Part shown: positions 53,630 through 64,000 of the stretch, in pieces
How the letters are laid out: each line of letters starts with the position of its first letter
Position numbering within the stretch: position 1 is the stretch's first letter
Assembly (NCBI GenBank): GCA_965153355.1
Contig: OZ231127.1
Span: forward strand, 17,236,001-17,300,000
DNA from: Flaccisagitta enflata
Lineage: Eukaryota; Chaetognatha; Sagittoidea; Aphragmophora
Direction of reading: 5' to 3'
DNA length: 64,000 nucleotides
The notes under the pieces: model-generated
The model's input: only the letters and a program-made list of their open reading frames with translations
Database searches by the model: none
Told to the model about the DNA's origin: nothing
Made by a program: the position numbers and the translations under genes

Positions 53630-56600
53630 AGTCTCGGATCAAAAGCCCTACAAATTTTTTGAATATTACCAAAAAAATATTATGCATACCGTAAAACCGG
53701 GTAATTAGGGAATGTTTTGAAATGTGAAATAATTGTGGAAAGAGAAAAAAACCCAGTTACACACAAACAAACAAAAAGAAACAGCGTGATGATGACGTTT
53801 CTCTTGTTTACATATTTTCTTTCATCTAACGTAAGTTTGAATTAAGATGAAAACAATTTTGAGAGGTTATCTTAATGACATAAGATATTTGTATCCTTTT
53901 TGAATATCCTTTTTTTTAGATAGAAAAAAAAACTTGAAAGAGTATGAAAATTACCATAGATTAACATAAGTGTTTTTTTCAATGGGTGATAACCTCTCCT
54001 TAGAGGAGAAACAATTTCTTTCTTCATTTTAAAACATTTTCTCTATACTTTTTACGGTTTTTTAAGTCGTGGGTTGACTCAACTTCCACGTGTTCCTTTA
54101 AAAAGATAAAAAGAAGAGACTTTCTGTAGCTCGAATGAGAAAAGTCATTTAATGAAAAGATGAACAAATACAGTCGAAAAACGTTCTAATGTGCATCAAG
54201 TGTTCAATATTTTGTTTTTTGAGAAATTATTCTGTATAAATCCTTTGCATAATAAAATCTGTTACTCGGTAAATCCTATTTACACAGTAAATTGTGTTAG
54301 ATCGTGATTCTTCTGTACGTGGAAGTTGACAATTCACGGGTTAAACAGACTCGGAATGGGTTTTCGCGCGAAACATAACAATCGCGTTGACATTGACTGA
54401 AGGGAAATCGTTGCGATTAAGTTCGAAATTCCTTGAATTTTCTATTCATTTCGATTCTTGATTAAACGCAAATAAAAAAACTTGTTTAGTTTTTTTTTCC
54501 TCTCGTCTTTTTTCGTGAGACTTTATTTATGTAACTAAAAAAAGCACTCTCCACGTTGCTATTAGCACAATCTTGTGTACTTTTATTTCATGAGAGAGAA
54601 CATTTTTTCAGATGAGTGCAGAGAGGAGTGATGAATTGGAGAATAATAACCGAAAAGGAAAAAAAAAAGGTTTCTTAAAGATGAAAATATAGGTTTTTAC
54701 GGTAGCTGCCCAAAAAATTTGTCAAAACATGAAATGAAAAAAAAAACAGACAATAAAGTATCACCTTATTAACAATTTGATTTCGATAATGGTATTTTTC
54801 CATCACAATTGAAATAAGGACATCCTCCTCCTAACCTCATTTGACAAAAATATCACGATGTACTGAATTCTTGAGTTTTTCTTTTTGTCACCACTGTCCA
54901 AAACGATACAGATCCTCAATCTCAAATTACCCCGTTTTGCAGTATAACCAGTTCAACTCTAAGTTGTTAAGGTTGACGGAATTTTAAGTCGATCCTACTA
55001 AGAGTAATCATTTCTTTTTCTTTTTCCATTTCGCCGATAACTAGATGATAATTTTCCAAAACAAAAAAAGAATTAGTTGTTTTCATTAGACTTTCTCTCG
55101 CAGTGACTGAATTTTATCAACTCGATTGAATTTAATCCATTTATTTTTTCTTCATTAAAATACTCTTTATCATTACTGCAATCACGTTTAACCTTTTTTT
55201 GGCTATTTACGATTCTCAGCCATGGAGTCTCATATTGTTGAGTTATATTCAATGTGATGCTCTTTTAAACCTCGTTTGCCCATGAATATTAACTTTTTTC
55301 AAGGGTTTGGCTACCATTCTTTAAACAGCGAGGGGTTACGCGCAATCAGCGTATTTCATCGCTCTAGAGAATTTTATGCTGTAAAAAATACATTAGCAAA
55401 AAAAAAAGAACACTCAAATTCTGAACATATTGTAAGCCATAACAAGAGTCATGCAGGTCCCAAAAGCAAACACTAACTTACTACTACCTGGATTATCAAA
55501 AAAATCACAGCGTTCTGAAACGGCCAGTATAGGGTAGCTGAATTGAAATTGTTGATTTAAATTCAGCAATACAAGAAATTAAAGAGCTCTCTTGTATGTG
55601 AACTAAGACTAGGATGCAGAAAACTTCGAGTCAATTTAATTCTTACAATGATATGTTTTTTTTTTCTTAAAAGAAAACTAGACTATAACAATGTGCTGAT
55701 GGATCATACTTTTTATGATAATGACAAGGTTTGCCTGCAACAAATCCCATGGAGATTAATAGATATCGCCTTTACGTATCAAAAAGGGTTAACCCTTAAT
55801 CATTTAAGTTATACCTTTTATCATTGTATCTGATGCGATTGTAGCATGAATTAAGTCAATCATTTTTTTATTCCGTTCCAATTGTTTGTGTTCCTGCTGC
55901 TATGGCAACGAACATGCTATCTTGACTACCTTGAGTAAAGTTGATCGACACTTAAGGGTAGTTATGGAAATGCGAGTTTGTCTACCTGGCAGATAAATCC
56001 TAGTCAGCTGCGGCTCTGTATTACACCAAATCCGTGCTTGAGAAAAAAAGGCCGTACTGAATCTTGACATATTAGATGTTATATCATATAAATATGTACT
56101 TTAAAAAAACATCCAAATCCTCATCATAACTGTGATTTTTTCCAGGTAGTACGTTGATGAGGTTTTTTTTTTTTTTTTTTTTGAACTGTCAGTCCGCTTG
56201 ACTACGCAACTTGTCACTGATTTTGAATATTCAAGACAAATAGTTGCCACCGTCATGATACCACGCATGATAACGTGCAAACTTTAAAAACAACCGTTGG
56301 ACTCTTACTCAGGTCTGAAATATTCAGAAACATCACAAGGTGTGCTAAGTCTAGGGCAATCCTGCATGTTATTCAAGAAAACTATCCTTTGATAAGTAGT
56401 AACCATGCCTTGAAAATATCTGCATAAGAATATCTCTACCACGCTGATGAATGAAAAAAACCCTAAGCCCTCTCACGCCTGTTTTATTAGCTTTACTCCT
56501 AACACAGTCTGCTACCGTACCAACTGATCCGCAACGATCATGTACCTTGTTGATAAGTTCTTTTGAAAGGTTTGAAAACTTTGAAAAAAAGGGTGCTAGT

Positions 56601-59600
56601 GCTATTGTAAACAAAAACAAAAGAAAATTTTTTACGTTTCTATTTAGATGAATCTGTTTCACAGTCATTATTTTTTTTTTGTATAATTCATACAAACCTG
56701 GTTCAAGTGTGTTCTAATATAAAAAAAAGTCTTTGAAAGCATGATGATTTTACATTCATTCTGAAACTCAATGAGAGACTCACCGATGAAATGATTAGAT
56801 ATGACGAAAACGTGTTTCGTTCATTGGTTTTAGAATAGAGTGCTAAAAATTGTATCGTTTCAAAGAAAGTTGCCTCAGGCTTTTCGCCTGTTGTTGTTAC
56901 AAAAAATGTTTATTCTCATTTTCTGTTTTTTACTTCTATCCTCAAATCTAGAACTTCTTTTATTAAATCTAGAAGTAGCTAGCTGTAATCATTTTATTTT
57001 TTTTCACACACACCTACAACTGACATCAAAAGTGGCCATGGATGATTTCATCACAACTGCATTTTCATGATGTTCAACAACAGAGAATATATGTATCTAT
57101 ATTATTTATGTATATCACAGGATAATGTACCAGTAAAAAAAAAAGATTCCTCTCTCTAAAAAAGCTTTAAGCCGTTAAAAGTCGTGTTTAAATAGTCATG
57201 GATTTGCGCCGCTAGACAGCCAATATGTTGGTGTAACCTACGGAAGGTTTCTCTTACCAATTTCTTGTTTTAAGAAAAATATGTGATGAAACCAGAAACC
57301 GTGGCGTTCTTAAATTAAGGTGTCACCTTTCTCATCCCCTCCTGATTGATTACTATATGTAAACGTGTTTTTGTTGACCCTTTTAGCCTCTCCTCTTACC
57401 CTACGATCTCAGAATTGAATCTCTTTGTTTCGGCACACTTTGCATTGAAATGCGACTTGTCAGTTGGATCAGATCACACACGCACAAAACGGCATCAAAG
57501 GAAACCTCTCTCTTTCTCCCTTCACACCCAAGTTGAAGTTACAGAACAGTTTTCCATGAAAGTTGTTCGTTTTTTGATTTGCACGCGCGTATGTGATTGA
57601 CCCTAAATTGACTTATCGCATTTTTTCATGGAAGGTTTTGATCTACCTAGTCGCTGATATTTTAACAAACAGGAAGAAGTTGATTAATGCGTATAAGATT
57701 TTTTTATTTCCAAACGATTGGTCTTCAAATGAATTCATTATTCATTCATTGAAAACGGATATGCTTGCATGCAACAAGCACCTCCTTTACCATTTGCATT
57801 GGTCAGAAACAAAAGGCATGTATGTGGGATAAAAAAAAAACATTGAATCGAAATAAGCCAAGTGAGAAAACGATGTCAAGAGAAAAAAACTGAAGAATGG
57901 TGAGATAGACAATATATATATTTATATATATCAAGGATAAAATCGCTATGTAAGAAAAGTGCAGAAATCGTAGAAAATAAAGTTGGCTTTTTTCTATCAA
58001 GGAAAGCCAAATGAGTCTTCTTAGATTCTAATATTTAATCAGATTTTGCATAAATGTTCTGTCAGGACCTTTTTGTTCTGTTGAATTTGTTTCTTAAAAT
58101 GTTTTTTTTTCTATTCTCAAGATAAATGATAAGATGAATTCTCAACGCAAAAAGGTCCTCTTTGATTGATACATAGAATTTGATTCCTATAGAATTGTTC
58201 TTCATAATACTGTTGCACAATCAAATCTTTCATAACTATAACAACTTGTAGACAAAGTGACTCTCATCTTAGTTTATGACCCGAGGCATTTGGTTGAAGG
58301 TTGAATGAATTTTATTAAGACAAGTTTCGTGTGCTGTTTTCCATCAGTTTCCTTTCACATCCGTATTCTCCTTTCTTCCTGTTCCTTTTCATTCTTACAT
58401 TTTTTCACACAAAAGAAAAATTAAATGTCTAATTGCTTCTGATCTGTACTAGTTGATCAGAAAAATAACTGTTTTCATAGGTTCTAACTTATTTGTTGAT
58501 GTGTTGCTATATATGTTGAGGTTTTGCTTGCACTTGTTTTGTATATATGAGTCTACATCAATATTGGTACTAAACTGGCTATACGTAGCCAGCGTTTTAC
58601 CATATATCTGTTAACTCTGCAATAGTTCAATGCCTTGATTCGAAAGAATATTAATGCACAAGAGGATTTCTTTTATCATAACATGTGATCAGATAAAAAA
58701 AGGTGTAGCTTTTTATGAAGCTTTTTTTTGTTTTCTCTAACTAGTTATAAGGAGGGAATATGATCATGTTCATCTTCACTCTAAAACTGGTAGGAAAAAA
58801 ATAATAAGGAAATGGAAAAATGGTCGATCATCTCCAATGAAAATGATGTCATGATCCGTATTAAGATATTAAGAAAAGCAGTTTTGAAAAAAAAATATCA
58901 AGGTATATACATGAATCCTTTCTTTATTTCATTCCTGTTACATATATGAAAAAAGATGAAGATATTTTGTCACACATTCTGCTTTCAACCTCAAAACAGT
59001 TTTTGCTATTGCGTGATATTTCTTTTAATAAAAGAATTTGTTGTTACATTTTGTGTCATGATCATGAATTCATCATCCCTCCCTCATCATCACCAATATC
59101 TCCTTACTATATCTATACAATCATTAGCGCAGAAATTCCCATACAAAAAAAAGATCCTCGTTTTTGTTGAAAAAAAAACAACAACATGATTATTTGAAAT
59201 TAAACATTTTTGTCTGCCGTAGTCTTTAGACAATTACAATAGTGCTTTATAAACTTCAATGCTGCGTAAAAAAGCATATTCTTTGAAAGTGAATATTTGC
59301 TTCTCCATTACATCCATTTTTTTCATTTTTTCATTTGCAGAGCAAAACCTATACATTATTTGAAATAACCCATTTTGGTTATTATTTGAATCAACCATCT
59401 TTTAGGCATTTTCTTATCTCGCAAAGATAAGGAATCATTAAAAAAAAAAACAACCAAAAAAAAACCGTAATTGTCTCACAAGTAATATGTACTAATCACT
59501 AATATGTCTGTTAGTGCATGTTAACGTGCACACATTAAGGGATCAGACTTAATGGATTCAAGAATTCAATTTCTCGCTTGTCTCCATCTTAATGAGAATG

Positions 59601-60590
59601 TTTTAGAATCCTGATTGAAAACAGATCAATCCTTTTTCAAAGAAAATTGACAGTGAAAGTTGCCGCATCCTTATGTCAAGTGTCCGAAGTGCATTCAGTC
59701 GCTGAATGCTTCCTTTTAAATGTGATGTATCGTGACAATTCAGACTTTCAATCTTACGTAGACAATGTTCCCTGAAAAGCAAATGTGGTTACTGTCCCAA
59801 TTCCTGACAAAAAAAAAAGAAGTATTTCCAACCTATTTGCCCCGTCAATGGACACCAGAAGGGCACTTCAAGATTGACATAGCGTTTTCGTTTTTGTATT
59901 ATCAAAATTTTAAAGCCCAGTTGACAATACTCTCATGCGACTTAAACATTCTTGAAGACAATAATTTAAAGAGAAATGAAGTAAAGATGGTGTATTGTTA
60001 CGGGCCATGATTTGATAATTAATCCCTTTTTCCTCAAATCCACAAATGATTATTGGTTTGTGATTTAGTATTGTGGCCACCATTAAACACAGTTGCTGTA
60101 TGTCTACTAGAAGCATTTTTAATCATGTTTGTTCAATGCAAACCTTAGACTTTAGATACAAATAGATGACTCATTGAGAAAGATGATCATTATTGATTAG
60201 AATCTCTTTCTAGTCTTTGCTTCATCATGTGTGTACAAAATAACATCAGATACTTATCAAAAGTCATCACCTTTCTGTCTGTACTTATTTGTCAGCTTGT
60301 CGAAGTGTCAAGTCTGCCTTTAGAGTAGAATTTAAAGATAAGAAAAATTAACAGATAACGATGTCCTGTGCATGTGTCTTTAAAGTAAACATATCAATGA
60401 TTCCCTATTTGTATACTACTACCTTAAAACATTTGTAAAAGTAATACACCCCTTGATACTTGAAGAGGCTGCATCATTACAACAATGCTGAGACAATTAT
60501 TTACTTTTTATTTTTTTGATATAGAAATCAAGATGCACACTTTGCATTGCATGGGATAGTAAGCTTTGAAATGATCAGTTACATAGTTTA
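53630..60590. other. AT-rich interval without recognised genes
   Basis: Nearly 7 kb with homopolymer A/T runs and only short open frames of atypical composition. No repeat array, transposon end or conserved domain was recognised. Confidence 0.45.
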
Positions 60591-60593
60591 GTA

Positions 60594-61149
60594 CAGTTGA
60601 CCTTCACTAGAGGGTATTTCAAGAGACTGGGCATACACTTTTTTTTTATAAGAACCTAGTTTATAAGAACATCAAGGCTTCAAATTGCCCTAAAATTAAG
60701 AACATCTTAAGAACATATGAAGGCTTCAAATTTTAAAAAGAAAATTTTTGCTAACATTAAAACTTTTGAAATAATGATGAAATACTTGAAATTAGAAAAT
60801 TTACAATGAAATTCTGCTATTTCTAACATAAATATTTTTAAATATCCCTTGACTTTATAATTTAGTATCTATTTTAGCAATTATTGATAAAAATACATTT
60901 ATTTTTAATAATTGATAGTGAATTAAAAGGTTTGCTATAATTTATTTGTTATCTGAAATTAAGAACGCTCTAAGAACATCGAAGGCTTAATTTTGCCTCA
61001 AAAATAAGAACATAAAGCCTTTGAAAAAAAAAATGATGTTCTTATAAAAAATAAAAAGTGTATCTGTGCCTAATAGTGAAGCTGCCTTATTGCCAATGTG
61101 GTAATAACTATAGAACCTCTTTTGGGTGCGCTCTAGCGATGCTCCACTG
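60594..61149. mobile_element. TA-flanked MITE (556 bp), Tc1/mariner-pogo type
   Basis: The left end is CAGTTGACCTTCACTAGAGG and the right end is the complement of CAGTGGAGCATCGCTAGAGC, each next to TA. A second, inner inverted pair (ACACTTTTT...TTATAAGAAC) strengthens the foldback. The interior has repeated TAAGAACAT motifs and no coding capacity. Confidence 0.7.
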
Positions 61150-61699
61150 TACCTTGTTATCTGCCGGAGATGTCGGATTATGCAAGCATTTTCTCATAGA
61201 TGGCAAAAACTATTGAAAGACTGAAAGTTCCCAAAGCAACAAGTCATGCAAGGATCGCACGTCTTGTCTATATTTAGATGGTTAGTTGCAGAAGTGAAGG
61301 TTTAGCAAGGCAGGTATCAAAGAGGCCAAGAGTCTCTGACCTATACAGTCAAACCACCGCATGGGTCGATGAGTTATGATTTAAGATAGGGCTATTTGTT
61401 TTTGTATTTTCTTCCTTAGTCTGAATTCGGTTGATATCCACCCGTCTGTTTAGGAAATGGCCTTGTAGGGCCAATGTAATCCTTAGTTTGGTATCCCAAA
61501 TCTGATCTTTGAAGACTGCAAAAGACTGAGTGGTGTGATAGAGGCCTTATAGTCTGGTCTGAGCCTGTCAGTTCAATAAGATTTCCGTCTGTCTGTCTGA
61601 TAGATTTTGTTCATGACTAATACTTCAAAGCTGACCATAATTAATACACTAGGTTTATGTTTTGTTCGCTAAAAAGTGAGCGTTGACCATGTAGATTGT

Positions 61700-62165
61700 A
61701 GAATTAAGGAGTCATTCATTCATGTTCCACAGGCTATCCGCGTATCCGCGTCCGCTATGCGCTTTAAGATATCCGTGTACGGATACAATGTCTAATGAGA
61801 CAACTGTCTTTGACTCATTGACTTTTCCGCCAATAAAAGCAACAGATAAAAGCAGAGAAAAATGATTGATTTGTTTTATAGAATATAGTGAGGGATATTG
61901 TTCCACCTATCATACACTAAGTTTATTGATTTGTTCTATAAAGTGAGAGTGAGGAGATTGAATTAAGGAGTCATTCAAGTGTTCCATGTTCTATCCGCGA
62001 CTCCGCGTCCGCTATCCGCTATAAGACAGGAGTAGGATACAATGTCTAATGAGACAAGTCTTTGACTCATTGACTTTTCCGCCAAGAAAGGAAACAGATA
62101 AAAAAAGAAAAATGATTGAAAAAGGAAAGGAGAAAAAGAAACAAAAAAAGCAGAGAAAAATGATT
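61700..62165 (+). repeat. Tandem duplicated segment of about 250 bp
   Basis: The segment beginning GAATTAAGGAGTCATTCA at about 61700 recurs at about 61961. Both copies share the CCGCGTCCGCTAT block, ACAATGTCTAATGAGACAA and TTGACTCATTGACTTTTCCG. The copies differ by indels. Confidence 0.75.
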
Positions 62166-62172
62166 GGCAAAG

Positions 62173-62757
62173 GTGTAGGAGACGGCCGAATGATTTTTTA
62201 GTGACACAACCTTTTTTTTCAATGTGAATGACCCAACCCTAACCCTACCCCTTAACCCAACCCACCCCTTAAACCCTAAAGAAAAACCCAAAAAACCCCT
62301 TAAACCCAACCCTTAAATCAACTCAACACCCCTAAACTCACCTAAAACTCAACCTTCTCAAACTTTGAACTCAACTCTCCTAACTCAACCCCCTTCTTAA
62401 ACCAAACCTACTCAACCCTACCCTTAAACCCAAACCCAACCCTAAACCCAAACCTACCCCTAAACCCAAAACTACCCCCAAACCCAACCATTCCCTTAAA
62501 CCCAACCCTACCCTTAAAACCAACCATACCCCTAAACCCTACCCTACACCTAAACCCAACCCTACCCCTAAACCAAACCTTACCCCTAAACCAAATCCTA
62601 CCCCTAAACCCAACCCTTCCCCTAAACTTAACCCTACCCCTAAAGCCAACCCTACCCTAAAACCCAATTCCAACCCATCCAATTGTTTAACCCTGTTGAA
62701 ATTGGTGATAAAACTAAGGTTGGAAAGGTAAAAACTTAGTGCGGCCGTCTCCTACAC
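62173..62757. mobile_element. Element with 16-bp perfect TIRs carrying a telomere-like array
   Basis: GTGTAGGAGACGGCCG at 62173-62188 is exactly complementary to CGGCCGTCTCCTACAC at 62742-62757. The host sequence on both sides resembles the adjacent 61700-62165 duplication, interrupted after AGAGAAAAATGATTGG and resuming with TTTGTTTTATAGAAT. No clear target duplication was identified. Confidence 0.6.
62228..62680 (+). repeat. Degenerate telomere-like CCCTAAACCCAAC array
   Basis: About 450 bp of imperfect units of the type CCCTAAACCCAACCCTAC. The C-rich strand resembles, but is not, the canonical CCCTAA repeat. It sits inside the TIR element. Confidence 0.8.
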
Positions 62758-63670
62758 GTAGACCAAATGGTTTGTTTTATAGAATATTTAAAGAGTAGTA
62801 GGGCATTTGATCTGTAGAAACTAAGATTTAAGTAATTGAGTAACGTGTTAGATACTATCTCGCTAAAAAGTATAACAACAAGATGGAATACATTCCATTC
62901 ACTCATTAATAACTACATTAAACACTTGAATTTTGTGCGACCTCCTTGGACATAAACTGTGGCTTTTATGAGCCTCAGTGTTCCCATTAAGTGATTGAAT
63001 GTTAGATCGTGTAGTGTTCTTCCACACTTTAAGAATAACTTTTTTAAGGCTGGACATGCACCCTAACTTTAGCTTCCTTATCTGACGTTAACACAATTTG
63101 ATAGGATTGACAGTTGGACTTTTTCCAGGCCAACTAAACGCAAGCTTGACACCAGCTTATCACCATGGTCTGAACAAAAAAAAATTGTCTCTGACAATAA
63201 TATGATAAAAATCAAGAAATTTCAAAATGCAATTTTTTTGCCATTTTCTATTTGAGGTAGCATTTTTGTTTTGCTTGTCATTTCTAAACGATTGAACTTA
63301 AAGCAATACGGTTTGCGCCATTTGCTCAGAAATTTGAAGAAGTTTTCAGACATCATCAATTTTTTTAAGGTTTTTACCATTTATTAGGTAGCTATGCCGT
63401 ATAATGCTTGTTGTTATACTTATTAGCAACATAGTAGAGGCAAGAATGAGCTCCACATCCTTGAACTCAATTCAAATGGTCACCCCTCTTTGTTCAGAAT
63501 TGAAGCTATTAAGACGTCTTTTGTTCTGGTTGAAAATGTTCCTCATAAAGCAAAGCAGATGGCAGATATCATCTGACACTCAGAAACAAAACGTTGCTTT
63601 GAGAAACATTTCTATTTTTAGCCAATTGTGAATTGCTTTGGCAGCACCACCCCGTAACTCTAATTTTTTA
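62758..63670. other. AT-rich interval without recognised genes
   Basis: Nothing supported beyond short open frames. Confidence 0.4.
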
Positions 63671-63797
63671 AGGTGCGGCAAAGCACCTCTATAACTGGCT
63701 GTGTCCGTTGGTTGGTCTGTCAGTCTGTCAGTTGGTCTGTTGGTAAGGCATTTGTTTGATGATCCACAGTCGCACCTTATTGGTCTACTTGGCCTTG
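63671..63797 (+). mobile_element. GTCY-hairpin element, AGGTGC subfamily
   Basis: AGGTGCGGCAAAGCACCTC hairpin, GTTGGTCTGTCAGTCTG core, GTCGCACCTTATTGG and CTACTTGGCCTTG. The structure is the same as at 14260-14393, nearly 50 kb away. Confidence 0.7.
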
Positions 63798-64000
63798 TAT
63801 TTTTTTTGGGGGGGGGACATTTGTTTCCATGCTGTCTTTTTTTTATTTAGGGTTTTGTATTTCTGCCATCTTGCCTTTTTATTGGCTTTTATTTTTCTGC
63901 TGTTTTCCCTCTTACAATGTTTTATATCTCTACTGTCTTGAGGGTTTTGTTTTTTTGCTGTTTTTCTCTTGTAATTTTATATTTTCACCTTCTTTCGCTT

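Noticed and set aside
56369-56695. 108-residue minus-strand frame with mixed composition
   Set aside because: No recognised motif and no splice or promoter context. Insufficient to call a gene.
59765-60010. 81-residue frame of fairly ordinary composition
   Set aside because: No recognisable domain, splice context or repeat. In AT-rich DNA this length can occur by chance.

Overview
This window is nuclear DNA of a metazoan, probably an invertebrate. It has spliceosomal introns with GT-AG ends, an LDL-receptor class A (LDLa) ectodomain exon, hAT, pogo/Tigger and Tc1/mariner-like DNA transposons, and very heavy microsatellite loading (AG, TG, TC, CATT, AAC, CAT, AAG). I cannot place the species. 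Most of the long open frames in it are translated microsatellites and were left out.

Layout. Positions 1-27,700 are almost entirely repetitive. They hold long (AG)n and compound (TG)n(TC)n tracts, several minisatellites, an hAT-like element with a perfect 8-bp target duplication (7946-9433), a decayed pogo/Tigger element flanked by TA (10197-11488), one short conserved-looking minus-strand ORF (11493-11702), and many copies of a short hairpin element with a (GTCY)n core. That element resembles the DINE-1/mini-me/pearl class, the Helentron-associated non-autonomous elements.

Positions 27,748-53,606 carry the one gene I can support, on the + strand. A single 3.5-kb exon (27748-31245) encodes an LDLa domain followed by a huge low-complexity ectodomain (poly-Asn, Gln, Ser, Ala, Asp, His) and ends in phase 1 at a strong GTAAGT donor. 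Downstream are three homologous but diverged exons, at 32513, 40779 and 44407. Each starts at an AG acceptor in the matching phase. Each encodes the same module: a GVN-x-GG transmembrane segment with a Cys-rich cytoplasmic border, then a conserved motif close to RIIEPYCSMRTPELEKIAG. They then diverge completely. Copy A ends in a Gly-rich then Lys-rich tail, copy B in an acidic Glu/Gly tail, and copy C is split over three exons and ends in a His/Gly-rich then Lys-rich tail. The simplest reading is one membrane-receptor gene with a shared ectodomain and three alternative 3'-terminal membrane-anchor/cytoplasmic cassettes. The 5' exons (signal peptide, any further domains) were not found here.

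Cassette C is bracketed by unusual RNA-level sequence. About 600 nt of UCAUCA repeat runs almost up to its acceptor, and a (UG)50 tract starts seven nucleotides after its donor. The introns around its second exon contain related repeats in opposite orientation and a foldback-like minisatellite complex.

Positions 53,630-64,000 are AT-rich and apparently non-coding. They contain a TA-flanked MITE (60594-61149), a duplicated segment (61700-62165), and a 16-bp perfect-TIR element carrying a degenerate telomere-like CCCTAAACCCAA array (62173-62757). No rRNA, tRNA, CRISPR array or bacterial-type feature was recognised.
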